DNA of 64,000 nucleotides from Methylotenera oryzisoli (GCA_945907735.1 CAMDTL010000007.1:1-64000); one strand, 5' to 3'; positions 18,830-30,566 are shown, counted from the stretch's first letter. The notes: generated by a model from the sequence alone, not told the origin. Made by a program: numbers and translations.

Positions 18830-21800
18830 TTAAGAAAGCTTTTTATGCAAGTCTTGAATTGACTCTACATTCAGATCTTGCATATGCGCCATACCAATAC
18901 ACGCCGCCTTTGCGCCCGCCAGCGTGGTGTAATAAGTGACTTTATTTTGTAGCGCGCTACGGCGAATTTCGTAAGAATCCACCACCGCTTTTTTGTCTTC
19001 GGTCACATTCACAATAAAGCTAATTTCATTGTTTTTAATCATATCCACCACATGCGGGCGACCTTCAGCCACTTTGTTCACGGGCGTTACGCTTAAGCCA
19101 TTTGCCATAAGCGCTCTAGCCGTGCCTTTGGTGGCCACCAGAGCAAACCCCAGCTTGGCTAAATCTTGCGCAATATCCACCACCTTTTGGTGATCTTCAT
19201 TGCGCACGCTAATAAACGCGCGGCCGCCTTTGGGTAGTTTTGCTGATGCCCCAAGCTGTGCTTTTACAAACGCCTCGGCAAAAGTGGCGCCTACGCCCAT
19301 CACTTCGCCTGTGGATTTCATCTCAGGACCTAAAATCGTATCGACCCCTGGGAATTTGATGAACGGAAACACCGCCTCTTTCACCGAATAATAAGTTGGA
19401 ATGACTTCTTTAGTCACGCCTTGCGATTTCAAGCTTTGCCCCGCCATGCAACGCGCAGCGATTTTTGCTAATTGCAAACCACACGCTTTGGATACAAACG
19501 GCACTGTTCTTGAAGCGCGTGGATTCACTTCCAGCACGTAAACCGTTTCACTTTGAATGGCAAATTGTACGTTCATCAAACCTTTAACACCTAGTGCCAA
19601 AGCCATTTGCACGGTTTGTTCACGCAACACATCTTGCAATTTTTTGCTTAAACTATACGGGGGCAATGAGCAGGCCGAATCGCCAGAGTGCACGCCTGCT
19701 TGCTCTACGTGTTGCATAATGCCGCCGATGAGCACTTCGCTGCCATCGCAAATAGCATCCACATCAATCTCAATCGCATCGTTCAAAAAACGATCTAACA
19801 ACACGGGCGAATCATTCGACACTTTCACCGCTTCTCGCATATAACGCTCGAGCTGGCTTTGTTCGTGCACAATTTCCATGGCACGGCCACCAAGTACATA
19901 ACTTGGCCGTACGACGAGCGGGTAGCCAATTTCATTGGCGGCGATTAAAGCCGCCTCAGGCGTACGCGCAGTGCGGTTTGGCGGCTGTTTTAAACCTAAG
20001 TCTTGGATTAATTTTTGAAAACGCTCGCGATCTTCAGCGCGGTCAATCGCATCGGGCGTGGTGCCGATAATCGGCACACCCGCTTTTTCTAACGCGCGTG
20101 CGAGTTTTAGTGGCGTTTGGCCGCCATATTGCACAATCACACCCACTGGCTTTTCAATATGTACAATTTCCAATACGTCTTCCAGTGTGACTGGCTCGAA
20201 ATATAGTCTGTCAGAAGTGTCGTAATCAGTTGAAACGGTTTCTGGGTTACAGTTCACCATAATCGTTTCATAGCCGTCATCACGCATGGCAAAGGCGGCG
20301 TGTACGCAGCAATAATCGAACTCAATGCCTTGACCAATTCTGTTGGGTCCGCCACCCAGCACCATGATTTTTTTCTTATCACTTGGTTGTGATTCACATT
20401 CTTCTTCATAGCTGGAATACATATAAGCGGTATTGGTAGCAAACTCCGCCGCGCAGGTATCCACGCGCTTATACACAGGGCGTATGTTCATCGCTTGGCG
20501 ATAGACGCGTACCGCATGTTGATCGGTATCTAAAAGCTTGGCTAAACGCCTATCCGAAAAACCACGGCGTTTAAGCTGGAACAGCACGTCTTTATTGAGG
20601 TCAGCGATATGTTTGCCTTTTAAGGCAGCTTCGCGATCGATAATGTCTTTAATCTGCGCCAAAAACCACGGGTCTATTTTCGAAATATTGAACACTTGTG
20701 CTATTGTCATGCCGCATCTAAACGCATCGCCCACATACCAAATGCGCTCTGAACGAGGCTCACCAAGCTCTTTGGTGATAATGTCTAAATCCGTGGTCAG
20801 CTCATCCAAACCATCGACACCGATTTCCAAACCACGCAGCGCTTTTTGGAAACTTTCTTGAAACGTACGCCCAATCGCCATCACTTCGCCGACCGACTTC
20901 ATTTGTGTGGTTAAACGCGAATCGGCTTGTGGAAATTTTTCAAAGGCGAATCTTGGTACTTTGGTGACCACGTAATCGATGCTCGGCTCAAAGCTGGTGG
21001 GCGTTGCACCACCAGTGATTTCGTTACGTAACTCATCCAACGTAAAGCCCACCGCCAGCTTTGCCGCCACTTTGGCAATGGGGAAACCAGTCGCTTTTGA
21101 CGCCAGCGCAGATGAGCGCGACACGCGCGGATTCATCTCAATGACAATCATACGGCCATCATCGGGATTAATGGCAAATTGCACATTCGAGCCGCCTGTA
21201 TCCACACCCACTTCGCGTAGCACTGCCAAACTAGCGTTACGCATAATTTGATATTCTTTATCCGTCAGCGTTTGTGCAGGCGCCACAGTGATGCTGTCGC
21301 CCGTATGCACGCCCATTGGGTCAAGATTCTCAATCGAGCAAATGATGATGCAATTGTCCGCCTTGTCGCGCACCACTTCCATTTCGTACTCTTTCCAGCC
21401 GAGCATGGATTCTTCGATGAGCAACTCTTTAGTGGGAGACGCATCTAAACCACGCTCGCAAATGGTGATGAATTCTTCGCGGTTATACGCAATGCCACCG
21501 CCGCTACCGCCCATGGTGAATGAGGGGCGAATAATAGCGGGATAACCAATCGCAGCCTGCACTTGCAAGGCCTCTTCCATGCTATGCGCAATGGCAGATT
21601 TGGCTGACCCCAGCCCAATTTTTGTCATCGCCTCTTTAAATTTTTGTCTATCTTCGGCTTTATCAATCGCTTCTTTGCTGGCACCAATCAGCTCAACCTT
21701 GTATTTAGCCAACACGCCATGTTTATCTAAATCCAGCGCACAATTCAACGCAGTTTGCCCGCCCATGGTGGGCAGCAGCGCATCGGGCTTTTCTTTGGCA

Positions 21801-22033
21801 ATGATTTTTTCTACTACTTGCCAAGTAATTGGCTCGATATAAGTCGCGTCCGCCATTTCAGGATCGGTCATAATGGTGGCAGGATTGGAGTTGACCAAAA
21901 TCACGCGGTAACCCTCTTCACGCAAGGCTTTGCAAGCTTGCGCACCAGAATAATCAAACTCACAGGCTTGGCCAATCACAATTGGGCCTGCACCAATAAT
22001 TAAGATGCTTTTAATGTCGGTACGCTTAGCCAT
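18830..22033 (-). CDS. carB: Carbamoyl-phosphate synthase large subunit
   Basis: [44 protein letters not shown]. Confidence 0.98.
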   Translation of the reverse strand: MAKRTDIKSILIIGAGPIVIGQACEFDYSGAQACKALREEGYRVILVNSNPATIMTDPEMADATYIEPITWQVVEKIIAKEKPDALLPTMGGQTALNCALDLDKHGVLAKYKVELIGASKEAIDKAEDRQKFKEAMTKIGLGSAKSAIAHSMEEALQVQAAIGYPAIIRPSFTMGGSGGGIAYNREEFITICERGLDASPTKELLIEESMLGWKEYEMEVVRDKADNCIIICSIENLDPMGVHTGDSITVAPAQTLTDKEYQIMRNASLAVLREVGVDTGGSNVQFAINPDDGRMIVIEMNPRVSRSSALASKATGFPIAKVAAKLAVGFTLDELRNEITGGATPTSFEPSIDYVVTKVPRFAFEKFPQADSRLTTQMKSVGEVMAIGRTFQESFQKALRGLEIGVDGLDELTTDLDIITKELGEPRSERIWYVGDAFRCGMTIAQVFNISKIDPWFLAQIKDIIDREAALKGKHIADLNKDVLFQLKRRGFSDRRLAKLLDTDQHAVRVYRQAMNIRPVYKRVDTCAAEFATNTAYMYSSYEEECESQPSDKKKIMVLGGGPNRIGQGIEFDYCCVHAAFAMRDDGYETIMVNCNPETVSTDYDTSDRLYFEPVTLEDVLEIVHIEKPVGVIVQYGGQTPLKLARALEKAGVPIIGTTPDAIDRAEDRERFQKLIQDLGLKQPPNRTARTPEAALIAANEIGYPLVVRPSYVLGGRAMEIVHEQSQLERYMREAVKVSNDSPVLLDRFLNDAIEIDVDAICDGSEVLIGGIMQHVEQAGVHSGDSACSLPPYSLSKKLQDVLREQTVQMALALGVKGLMNVQFAIQSETVYVLEVNPRASRTVPFVSKACGLQLAKIAARCMAGQSLKSQGVTKEVIPTYYSVKEAVFPFIKFPGVDTILGPEMKSTGEVMGVGATFAEAFVKAQLGASAKLPKGGRAFISVRNEDHQKVVDIAQDLAKLGFALVATKGTARALMANGLSVTPVNKVAEGRPHVVDMIKNNEISFIVNVTEDKKAVVDSYEIRRSALQNKVTYYTTLAGAKAACIGMAHMQDLNVESIQDLHKKLS

Positions 22034-23169
22034 TAAGCTGCTTTCCTATTCTGCATAAGCGTTATAAATTGATCAAACAATTCACTCATTTCGTGCGGCC
22101 CTGGGCTAGCCTCTGGGTGACCTTGAAAACTAAACGCGGGCTTGTCGGTGCGCGCAATGCCTTGCAAGCTGCCGTCAAACAAAGATACATGCGTAATTTT
22201 TACATTTGTAGGTAAAGTGTTTTGGTCAGCCGCGAAACCATGATTTTGACTGGTAATGAACACGCGCTTAGTTGCGACATCTTGCACGGGATGGTTAGCG
22301 CCATGATGACCAAATTTCATTTTCATAGTTTTTGCACCCGAAGCCAATGCCAACAATTGATGTCCCAAGCAAATACCAAATATGGGAATGCCAGTTTCTA
22401 CCAACGTTTTAATCGCGCTAACCGCATAATCGCAAGGTTCTGGGTCGCCTGGCCCGTTGGATAAAAAGATGCCGTCTGGTTTATAACTTAAAGCCTCTTC
22501 CGCTGTAGCTTGTGCTGGCAAGACGGTGACCTTGCAGCCGCGCGAAACCAGCATGCGCAAAATATTGCGCTTAACACCGTAATCAAACGCGACCACCTGG
22601 AATTGTTGCGCTGGCGCTCGCGTGTAACCTTTACCCAGCACCCATTCGCCATCCGTAAATTCATAGGCCTTTTTGCAACTTACCACTTTGGCTAAATCCA
22701 TACCAGCCAAGCCAGGAAAAGCTTTTGCTAATTTTAAAGCCTCAGCCTCATCGACTTTTCCTGTCATAATGCAGCCTGCTTGCGCGCCTTTTTCGCGCAA
22801 AATTCGCGTGAGTTTGCGTGTATCAATATCGGCGATGGCGACGATGTTATTGGCTTTTAAATAAGCACTTAAATTTTGGCTATTGCGGAAATTACTCTCC
22901 AACAATGGCAAGTCACGAATAATTAAGCCTGCCGCATACACCCTGCCAGATTCAACATCTTCAGTATTCGTGCCAGTATTGCCGATATGCGGATAGGTGA
23001 GCGTAACAATTTGTTCGGCATAAGAGGGGTCTGTGAGAATTTCTTGGTATCCCGTCATGCTAGTATTAAATACCACTTCGCCAACGGTGTTGCCTAAGGT
23101 GCCGATTGCAATGCCTTTAAAAGCAGTTCCATCTGCTAACACTAACACCGCTGGAATTGTTTTTGACAC
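22033..23169 (-). CDS. carA: Carbamoyl-phosphate synthase small subunit
   Basis: [15 protein letters not shown]...[17 protein letters not shown] class I amidotransferase. Confidence 0.97.
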   Translation of the reverse strand: MSKTIPAVLVLADGTAFKGIAIGTLGNTVGEVVFNTSMTGYQEILTDPSYAEQIVTLTYPHIGNTGTNTEDVESGRVYAAGLIIRDLPLLESNFRNSQNLSAYLKANNIVAIADIDTRKLTRILREKGAQAGCIMTGKVDEAEALKLAKAFPGLAGMDLAKVVSCKKAYEFTDGEWVLGKGYTRAPAQQFQVVAFDYGVKRNILRMLVSRGCKVTVLPAQATAEEALSYKPDGIFLSNGPGDPEPCDYAVSAIKTLVETGIPIFGICLGHQLLALASGAKTMKMKFGHHGANHPVQDVATKRVFITSQNHGFAADQNTLPTNVKITHVSLFDGSLQGIARTDKPAFSFQGHPEASPGPHEMSELFDQFITLMQNRKAA

Positions 23170-23194
23170 CTTAAAGCTCCTTAAATTTCGTGAG

Positions 23195-23262
23195 GCACAT
23201 CTCTAAATCTGCTAATTAAGTAGATGTGCAAAACGGGAGGAGTTTGTGAACTCTTCCCGTTT
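23195..23262 (-). promoter_or_regulatory. Two stacked hairpins in the carAB leader (terminator/attenuator candidate)
   Basis: GCACATCT-N19-AGATGTGC (23195-23229) and AAACGGGAGGAGTT-TGTG-AACTCTTCCCGTTT (23231-23262). Confidence 0.5.
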
Positions 23263-23292
23263 CAGAATTGGTGAATTATAGCGGAATTTAGC

Positions 23293-23919
23293 TTAAGATT
23301 CAAGCTGTCCTTGTAGAGTTAACAACTGCTTATCGTGCAAATCTCTTAACAAAATTTGTGCAGAAATCGCGCCCATTAATGCCAAAAGCATATCCCACTG
23401 CGTATCCCATATGTCGCCTTGCGTGCCCAAAAAATCCTCCGCCGTCCCGCCTGAGACTGCTGCCACCCACCATTCGATAAACTCGTAACAGGCGCTGATA
23501 CTTAAGCAAATACAGCACACCACAAAAAATAACCAAGCACCAGTTCTGACCACGCAGTTTCTGATTAAAATTTCGCGCGCAATGATGGCCGGCACAAACC
23601 CCTGTACAAAATGCCCAATGCGGTCGTAATAATTCCTATCCAAATCAAATGTGTCTCTAAGCCAGCTGAATAGAGGTACTTCTGCATACGTATAATGTCC
23701 ACCCACCATAAGAATAATGGCATGGATGAGTATCAAGATGTACAAAAGACGGGTGAGCGGAAACTTTTGATGCGTAAAAAACAAAATGGGAAGCGCAATA
23801 ATGACAGGCAATACCTCTAGGAGCCAGGTAAAAAAATCATGCGGCTTAATAGCAGACCATACAAACACCACGCCCAATATGACTAGCAAGGTATTAACAA
23901 ATGTCTTTTTATTGACCAA
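23293..23919 (-). CDS. yjdF: DUF2238/YjdF family membrane protein
   Basis: DRNYYDRIGHFVQGFVPAIIAREILIRN...FLGTQGDIWDTQWDMLLALMGA. Confidence 0.85.
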   Translation of the reverse strand: MVNKKTFVNTLLVILGVVFVWSAIKPHDFFTWLLEVLPVIIALPILFFTHQKFPLTRLLYILILIHAIILMVGGHYTYAEVPLFSWLRDTFDLDRNYYDRIGHFVQGFVPAIIAREILIRNCVVRTGAWLFFVVCCICLSISACYEFIEWWVAAVSGGTAEDFLGTQGDIWDTQWDMLLALMGAISAQILLRDLHDKQLLTLQGQLES

Positions 23920-23977
23920 ACTTTAATTTTCCAATGCGCCTGATTTGAGCTTTTAATCTGGCTTCATTCAAAAAAAA

Positions 23978-24787
23978 CTATCTCAAATGTAACACATCCT
24001 GCATGTCAAACAGGCCTGTAGGATGGTTTTGCAAAAACTTGGCCGCACGCAAAGCACCCAGCGCAAACGTTGCACGACTACTGGCTTTGTGCGTCAACTC
24101 CACGCGCTCACCAATGCCTGCAAATACCACCGTGTGGTCGCCCACCACATCACCACCACGCAAGGTAGCAAAGCCAATTTGGCCCGCTTCACGCTCACCC
24201 ATCACGCCTTCGCGCGCATAGATAGCGCGATCTTTCAATTCGCAGCCCAAACCCTGCGCTGCTGCCTCGCCCAAGCGCAGTGCGGTACCTGAGGGCGCGT
24301 CCACTTTATGGCGATGGTGCATTTCCACCACCTCAATGTCGTAGTCCTCATTAAGCGTTTTGGCTGCTTGCTCAACTAAGTTAATCAGCAAGGTCACGCC
24401 CACGCTCATGTTGGGCGCGAATACAACAGCAATATGCTTGGAAGCCTCATGGATATGGATTTTTTGAGCATCGCTAAAACCCGTCGTGCCGATAACATGC
24501 TTCACGTTGGCTTTTTTGCAAGCTTCCAAATACTGCAAACTGGCTTCTGGGCGTGTGAAATCGACCAGCACATCCGCACCTTTAAGCGCGGCATCAACAT
24601 CACTACTAATTTTTACGCCAGTATTTTTACCGAATTGCGCGCCTGCATCTTGGCCAATTTGCGGACTATCAGCACGGTCAATCGCAGCGTGCAGTGTCAA
24701 CGCTTCGTCAGCTAGCACACCCTCTATCAACGTCTGCCCCATGCGCCCAGTAGCGCCCGCAATCACAATGTTAGTTTTCATAACCAA
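23978..24787 (-). CDS. dapB: 4-hydroxy-tetrahydrodipicolinate reductase
   Basis: NIVIAGATGRMGQTLIEGV...EVVEMHHRHKVDAPSGTALRLGEAA. Confidence 0.97.
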   Translation of the reverse strand: MVMKTNIVIAGATGRMGQTLIEGVLADEALTLHAAIDRADSPQIGQDAGAQFGKNTGVKISSDVDAALKGADVLVDFTRPEASLQYLEACKKANVKHVIGTTGFSDAQKIHIHEASKHIAVVFAPNMSVGVTLLINLVEQAAKTLNEDYDIEVVEMHHRHKVDAPSGTALRLGEAAAQGLGCELKDRAIYAREGVMGEREAGQIGFATLRGGDVVGDHTVVFAGIGERVELTHKASSRATFALGALRAAKFLQNHPTGLFDMQDVLHLR

Positions 24788-24793
24788 TAATCC

Positions 24794-25708
24794 CTAAAAC
24801 CCAATTTTCTCTAGCATCTTCTCAAAATAGCCCAATTCTTCTTCTGGCAACGGTGGCGCCACCTCTACTTTTTTAACTTTAACCTCAGGCACTACTTCTA
24901 CAGGCGCAGTATTAATAGGCTCAGCAGGCTTAATTGGTAAGGCTTTCGGCGGCTCTACTTTAGGTGCTTCTACTGGTGGCGTTGCTACTTTGTTCACTTC
25001 AACGACAGGAGCCTCAACTGGCGCTGCGACCGCAGGCTCGGGGGTGTTTGGTGTTGGCACTTCCACAATTGGCGCAACGCCACCAATTGGCACCTCAAGC
25101 ACATTGCCTACAGGCTCGTCGTTATTGACTTCCAGAGCATCATTTGCAGGTTTTATCAAATTGATTTCTGGCTTATCTTCTAGCACTGGTGCAGCTTCTG
25201 GTTTAGGAGCTTCAGGCTTTACTGTTTCAGGCGTGACGACCGATTTTTCATCACCTTTCCAAAATTTAAGCTTGTCTAGCAAGCCTTTTTCTTTTGGTTT
25301 TGGCTCTATCGATTTTGGCAAAGACACTACGCCCGCTTCTGTGCCAGAAGCTGCGCCAGCCATACCCTCTGGCACCACATCGCCGCGCACTCTGGCGAGC
25401 AGATCTTTTTCAAATTCTAACATCACCCGCCGCTGTTCTTTAATTTTCCCCGCTTGGCGCATTTGGTAAAAATAATCCCAGCGATTGCTATGAAAGCTAT
25501 CCACAATGAGTGGCGTGCCCATAATAAATTTCACTTGCGATTTAGTCATGCCAGGTTTTAATTGCAGCAACATTTTAGAAGTCACCACATTGCCCTGCTG
25601 AATGTCCATTTTAAAGGGCTTGACCGTAGGCACGGTCGAGCCGCAACCCGTTAAAAAAGCACTGCAAATGAGCAACAAAACAAATAACAACTTAAAAAAT
25701 TTATGCAT
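24794..25708 (-). CDS. bamE: BamE/SmpA/OmlA outer-membrane assembly lipoprotein with a long Pro/Val/Glu-rich C-terminal extension
   Basis: Lipobox LTGC; KPFKMDIQQGNVVTSKMLLQLKPGMTKSQVKFIMGTPLIVDSFHSNRWDYFYQMR; ~180-aa low-complexity tail. Confidence 0.9.
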   Translation of the reverse strand: MHKFFKLLFVLLLICSAFLTGCGSTVPTVKPFKMDIQQGNVVTSKMLLQLKPGMTKSQVKFIMGTPLIVDSFHSNRWDYFYQMRQAGKIKEQRRVMLEFEKDLLARVRGDVVPEGMAGAASGTEAGVVSLPKSIEPKPKEKGLLDKLKFWKGDEKSVVTPETVKPEAPKPEAAPVLEDKPEINLIKPANDALEVNNDEPVGNVLEVPIGGVAPIVEVPTPNTPEPAVAAPVEAPVVEVNKVATPPVEAPKVEPPKALPIKPAEPINTAPVEVVPEVKVKKVEVAPPLPEEELGYFEKMLEKIGF

Positions 25709-25816
25709 GATTTTTGCGACGAATGACTTATTACTGAATTGGCGTTAATATAACACGATGACACACAGGCTAAAACCACAAAAGTTGTTTCAACCTAATT
25801 ATTATTGAGCAAAATT

Positions 25817-26242
25817 ATGCATGATCAAAAAGATTTAAAGAACGCCGGCCTTAAGGCAACCTTGCCTCGGTTAAAAATTTTAGAGTTATTTGAGAACAGC
25901 AAAGAGCGCCATTTATCGGCCGAAGATGTCTATAAAACCTTAATCAATACCAGCGAAGATGTTGGCCTGGCGACAGTTTATCGCGTGTTAACGCAATTTG
26001 AAGAAGCGGGATTATTGGTGCGCCATCATTTTGAAAGCGGCAAAGCCGTATTTGAGCTAAATGAAGGCACACACCACGACCATATTGTGTGCGTTAAATG
26101 CGGCCGCGTAGAAGAATTTTACGACGAAGAGATTGAAAAACGCCAACAGCAAGCCGCCGAATCACGCGGCTTTGTCATGCAAGAACATTCACTAATGATT
26201 TATGGTGTTTGCGCCAAGCAACCCTGTGGACCTAGAAAATAG
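25817..26242 (+). CDS. fur: Ferric uptake regulator
   Basis: [22 protein letters not shown]...[16 protein letters not shown]. Confidence 0.96.
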   Translation: MHDQKDLKNAGLKATLPRLKILELFENSKERHLSAEDVYKTLINTSEDVGLATVYRVLTQFEEAGLLVRHHFESGKAVFELNEGTHHDHIVCVKCGRVEEFYDEEIEKRQQQAAESRGFVMQEHSLMIYGVCAKQPCGPRK

Positions 26243-26309
26243 CCATCCTTTTTTGCGAGCAAAACGTTTCTATTTGAAGTTGAAATCAATCTAGCTTGGG
26301 GAGCGCAGC

Positions 26310-27884
26310 ATGTTAAAAAGCCGTGCCTTACAAAAATACGCTTCATTACTCATTGCAGTACTCATCAGCTTCACTTTTACCTCCTGCGGCACCAACCCTG
26401 TCACCAAGAAAAAAGAAATTCAGTTTGTCTCGCAAGAAAAAGAAATCACCATTGGCAAAGAGAATTATTCACCTGCGCGCCAATCACAAGGCGGCGATTA
26501 CATTATCGACCCCGAACTCAGCGCCTATGTACAAGGCATTGGCAAGCGCTTAGGCGCAGTGTCTGACCGCCCAGAATTGCCGTATGAATTTATAGTGCTG
26601 AATGATTCTGTACCCAATGCCTGGGCAATGCCAGGCGGCAAAATCGCCTTTAATCGCGGCTTGCTTTATGAACTGAATAGCGAAGCTGAATTAGCCGCTG
26701 TGATGGGTCATGAGATTGTGCATGCGGCCGCACGCCACGGTGCCAAAAGCATGGAGCGCGGTATATTTATGCAAGGCGCGATGATAGCCGTGGGCATTGG
26801 TACCCAAAATACCGATTACGCCAACTTGGCGGTAGGCGCATCGCAACTTGGTGCGCAGTTAATTGGCAGCAAATATGGGCGCGATGCCGAAAGCGAATCA
26901 GATTACTACGGAATGCAATATATGAAAAAAGCGGGTTACAACCCCGCTGCCGCAGTGACCTTGCAAGAAACCTTTGTACGCTTAAGTGCAGGCCGCGAAA
27001 GTAACTTGATTGCGGGCTTGTTTGCTTCGCACCCACCATCACCCGAACGCGTAGCCGCCAATAAAGTGACTTTGGCTAAGTTGGGTGCGGGCGGTGAAAT
27101 GGGCAAAGAGGCCTACGCGCAAAAAGTGGGTAAGCTTAAAGCCACGCAACCCGCCTACAAAGCCTATGACGACGCCGTTGCTGCGCTAAAGAAAAATGAC
27201 ACCGCAACCGCAACTACCTTGGCGCAAAAAGCCATTGCAGGCGAACCACGCGAAGCAAGATTTCAAGAACTCTTAGGAGATATTGCACTAAGCCAAAAGA
27301 AAAACCAAGAGGCGCTGGCCTATTACGACAAAGCCATTAAAATGCAGCCAGATTACTTTAAACCGCACGTGCAAAGCGGCATTGCGCTGTATAACATGGG
27401 CAAAAAATCTGAAGCTGAACCTTTTCTGAAGCGCGCAAACGAGCTACTCCCCACCGCACCAGGCCACACATTACTTGGAGAGATTGCTGAAGCGCGTGGT
27501 GAGACTGATGCCGCATTGCAACACTACCAAATGGCAGCAAGCTCTAACTCTGAAATGGGAAAACAAGCTGGCGAACGTGCGGTGCGCCTTGATTTACCGC
27601 GCAACCCAAGCAAATACATCCGCTCTGGTGCGCAAGCCGATAGCGGTGGCACTTTATTTGCGGTGGTGGAAAACGCCACCAGCCTGCCCGTTGGGCGCGT
27701 TCAAGTGCGCGTGGTGAAATACGATGCCAAAACTGGCCGCGCCATTGCACAAAGCCAACCCATGATTATTAACGGCGTACAGCCAGGCAAACGCAACCAA
27801 ATTGCTGTGGGCGAAAAAGTGAAAACACCGCAGGAAGCGCAGTTGTATAAAGTGGTGGTGGAAGCGGCGGAGTTGGCGAAGTAA
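26310..27884 (+). CDS. M48 family periplasmic metalloprotease with TPR repeats
   Basis: Lipobox TSCG; HEIVHAAARHGA (HExxH); TPR-like repeats in the C-terminal half. Confidence 0.9.
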   Translation: MLKSRALQKYASLLIAVLISFTFTSCGTNPVTKKKEIQFVSQEKEITIGKENYSPARQSQGGDYIIDPELSAYVQGIGKRLGAVSDRPELPYEFIVLNDSVPNAWAMPGGKIAFNRGLLYELNSEAELAAVMGHEIVHAAARHGAKSMERGIFMQGAMIAVGIGTQNTDYANLAVGASQLGAQLIGSKYGRDAESESDYYGMQYMKKAGYNPAAAVTLQETFVRLSAGRESNLIAGLFASHPPSPERVAANKVTLAKLGAGGEMGKEAYAQKVGKLKATQPAYKAYDDAVAALKKNDTATATTLAQKAIAGEPREARFQELLGDIALSQKKNQEALAYYDKAIKMQPDYFKPHVQSGIALYNMGKKSEAEPFLKRANELLPTAPGHTLLGEIAEARGETDAALQHYQMAASSNSEMGKQAGERAVRLDLPRNPSKYIRSGAQADSGGTLFAVVENATSLPVGRVQVRVVKYDAKTGRAIAQSQPMIINGVQPGKRNQIAVGEKVKTPQEAQLYKVVVEAAELAK

Positions 27885-27940
27885 TAGATGGAAATACACT
27901 CACCGCGCGAGATCGGCTTGATTCAAACTTAACCAGCTCG

Positions 27941-27975
27941 CCCTCTCTCTAACTCTCCCTCCCAAGAGGGAGAGG
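27941..27975. repeat. Intergenic palindromic repeat
   Basis: CCCTCTCTCTAACTCTCCCTCCCAAGAGGGAGAGG, stem CTCTCCCT/GAGGGAGAG. Confidence 0.5.
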
Positions 27976-27985
27976 ATTGAAGTTG

Positions 27986-28024
27986 AATGCTCTACCGCCA
28001 AATATCCATGCGCCTTCCAGGCCA
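27986..28024 (+). repeat. Dispersed ~38-bp repeat (family N), diverged intergenic copy 2
   Basis: CCGCCAAATATCCATGCGCCTTCCAGGCC vs GGCCAATATCCATGCGACTTCCAGACC. Confidence 0.5.
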
Positions 28025-28037
28025 ATTATTTTTATCA

Positions 28038-29684
28038 TCAAGAAACCCCTAACATTTCTTTTGCATGTTGCCGCGTGGTTTCAGTAATTTGAATACCGCC
28101 CAACATGCGTGCAATCTCTTCTATGCGTTCGGTTTTACTCAACACTTGAATGTGGCTTAAAGTCGCGCCGTTGCTTTGTGTTTTGTTTACTTGTAAATGC
28201 TGCGTGGCCTGCGCGGCGACTTGTGGCAAATGGGTAATCACTAACGCTTGGCGCTCTGCGCCAAGTTGTTTGAGCAACTGCCCGACCACCTCTGCTACAC
28301 CGCCGCCAATACCTACATCCACTTCGTCAAAAATCATGCAAGGTACACTACCCTGCGCTACCGTTGTTACATGAAGAGCGAGGCTAATACGCGACAACTC
28401 CCCACCAGAAGCCACTTTATTCAAGACGCGTGGCTCGACGCCCGCATGACCAGCCACTAAAAATTCCACTGTTTCTAAACCATTGCTAGAAGCCTCGCAC
28501 GGCTGCAAAGCAACTTCAAATTTGCCACCGCTTAAAGAAAGTCGCTGCATTTCTGCGCTGATTTTTTGGCTTAATGTGTTAGCCGCCTGCTGGCGGATGC
28601 TGCTTAATTGCTTGGCCGAAGCTTGATAATCCCCCAGCGCTTCTGCCTCTTGTTTAGCTAGCGCGCCATCGTTGGCAAAACTTTCCAGCTCGGCCATGCG
28701 CACTTGGCAAGCGCTTAATATATCAGCCAATTCCTCAGGTTTAGCGCGATATTTTCGCGCGGCATTATGCACGGCCTGAATACGACTTTCTACCTCTGCA
28801 AGCCGCTCTGGATCTAGCTCAGCGCGTTGTAAATAACGGTTCAACGCACGCGATGCTTCCTCTAATTGGATGATTGCAGAATCTACTCCATCGGCAGCTT
28901 CTTTCAACTGCAAATCAAATTCTACCAAGCCAACAAGCTTGCTTTGCACCTGCACGAGCATGCTTTCAATTGCGGGCTCGTTTTCACTTAAAGTCGCAAT
29001 ACAAGCTTCCAAGCCGCTTAGCAAACTAGCGCTGTTGGCTAGCTTATAATGTTCTGCTTGCAACTCTTGCCATTCTTCAGCCGCAAAATTGAGCTGCTTT
29101 AATTCACGCGTTTTATCGCGCAATTCGGCCAGTTCATCGGCGTATGCCGCTGCATTTTTTTCAACTTCTAGCCGTTGCTGATGTAAGTTAGCCCAAGTTT
29201 TATATTGCTTAGCAACTTGGTTAGCCAATTCCAATCTGCCAGAAAACTCATCTAAAATCTTCCGTTGCGTGCTGGTTTTAAGCAGCGAGTGATGCGCGTT
29301 TTGGCTATAAATATCTACCAATAATTCACCCAATTCTTTTAACTGACCAATGGTGACTGCAATACCGTTAATGAAACCGCGACTGCGACCATCGGCATAA
29401 ATCACTCGCCTGAGAACCAATATCGACACTGTCTCTAAGGCATTATTTTCGAGAAATATTGTGGCATTTTCGTTATTTGAAAATGTCGCGCTGATGTCTG
29501 CCCGCTCGGCACCCGTGCGTATCACAGCGCCATCGTTACGCTCACCCAGCGCCAGTGAAAGCGCATCGATTAAAATAGATTTACCCGCGCCCGTTTCACC
29601 CGTGAGCGTGGTAAAACCGCTCGAGAATTCTAAATCGAGCGCTTCGACAATAATAAAATCGCGGATAGATAAGGCTTGCAGCAA
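28038..29684 (-). CDS. recN: DNA repair protein RecN
   Basis: MLQALSIRDFIIVEALDLEFSSGFTTLTGETGAGKSILIDALSLALG. Confidence 0.97.
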   Translation of the reverse strand: MLQALSIRDFIIVEALDLEFSSGFTTLTGETGAGKSILIDALSLALGERNDGAVIRTGAERADISATFSNNENATIFLENNALETVSILVLRRVIYADGRSRGFINGIAVTIGQLKELGELLVDIYSQNAHHSLLKTSTQRKILDEFSGRLELANQVAKQYKTWANLHQQRLEVEKNAAAYADELAELRDKTRELKQLNFAAEEWQELQAEHYKLANSASLLSGLEACIATLSENEPAIESMLVQVQSKLVGLVEFDLQLKEAADGVDSAIIQLEEASRALNRYLQRAELDPERLAEVESRIQAVHNAARKYRAKPEELADILSACQVRMAELESFANDGALAKQEAEALGDYQASAKQLSSIRQQAANTLSQKISAEMQRLSLSGGKFEVALQPCEASSNGLETVEFLVAGHAGVEPRVLNKVASGGELSRISLALHVTTVAQGSVPCMIFDEVDVGIGGGVAEVVGQLLKQLGAERQALVITHLPQVAAQATQHLQVNKTQSNGATLSHIQVLSKTERIEEIARMLGGIQITETTRQHAKEMLGVS

Positions 29685-29687
29685 GAA

Positions 29688-30566
29688 CTAACCCCAGTTT
29701 AACTTGTTTCGGAGCATTTCGAAGTAACAGTACTCAGATGGATGCAGCAGCGTTATGTCTTTGCTGGCGCGCTGCACTAACACTTTATCGCCAATCTCTA
29801 AAGCCAGCTGAAACTGGCCATCGTAGCTAATTTGCGCGTCATCCACCTGCACTAGGCGCACTTCAATTTTGCTCGCGCTACTCAGCACAATCGGCCGATT
29901 ACTCAAGGTGTGAGGGTTGATCGGCACCAAGACGATTGCATCTAAATTGGGGTGCAAAATAGGTCCGCCCGCAGACAGCGAATAAGCAGTCGTGCCTGTC
30001 GGCGTGCCTAAAATAAGACCGTCACCACGCTGTTTGTGCATAAATTTGCCATCGATTTCAACTTCCAATTCAATCAAACGCAAACCGCTTTTAACGACGA
30101 TATCATTGAACGCAATGCCTTGATGCACTTGCTTGCCAGCGCGCATGATGCTGGCGCTGAGCAGCATGCGCGTTTCGGTTTGATACGCGCCACCGAGAAT
30201 ACTATCAATCGCCACCAACATATCCTCAGCACGCAAATCGGTAAGAAAACCAAAGCGGCCGCGATTAATGCCGACCAGCGGAATGTCGCTTTCCATCAAC
30301 GCTCTAGCCACGCTGAGCATGGTGCCATCGCCGCCCATTACGATCGCCAAATCGACTTTTTCACCAATTTCTTCTAAGGCACAGGTGTTAACCCCAGTGA
30401 GTTCTGCGTGTTGCGCGGTATGTTTTTCTACCCAAAGCTTGATATTTTTAGCGCTCAAATGCCGCGCCAAATCCGCCAAATCCGTTTGCATTTGCTGCAA
30501 CGCAGATTGATTCATATATTTGCCAATAATGGCGATTGAAGAAAAAGTTGGCAATGTTTTTTGCAT
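29688..30566 (-). CDS. nadK: NAD kinase
   Basis: DLAIVMGGDGTMLSVARAL...LGTPTGTTAYSLSAGGPILHPNLDAIVLVPINPHTLSNRPIVL. Confidence 0.96.
   Translation of the reverse strand: MQKTLPTFSSIAIIGKYMNQSALQQMQTDLADLARHLSAKNIKLWVEKHTAQHAELTGVNTCALEEIGEKVDLAIVMGGDGTMLSVARALMESDIPLVGINRGRFGFLTDLRAEDMLVAIDSILGGAYQTETRMLLSASIMRAGKQVHQGIAFNDIVVKSGLRLIELEVEIDGKFMHKQRGDGLILGTPTGTTAYSLSAGGPILHPNLDAIVLVPINPHTLSNRPIVLSSASKIEVRLVQVDDAQISYDGQFQLALEIGDKVLVQRASKDITLLHPSEYCYFEMLRNKLNWG

Noticed and set aside
18993-22003. Several plus-strand ORFs opposite carB
   Set aside because: Antisense to a long conserved gene; typical six-frame artefacts.
24990-25469. 159-aa plus-strand ORF opposite bamE
   Set aside because: Low-complexity mirror image of the Pro/Val/Glu-rich BamE tail; no independent coding evidence.
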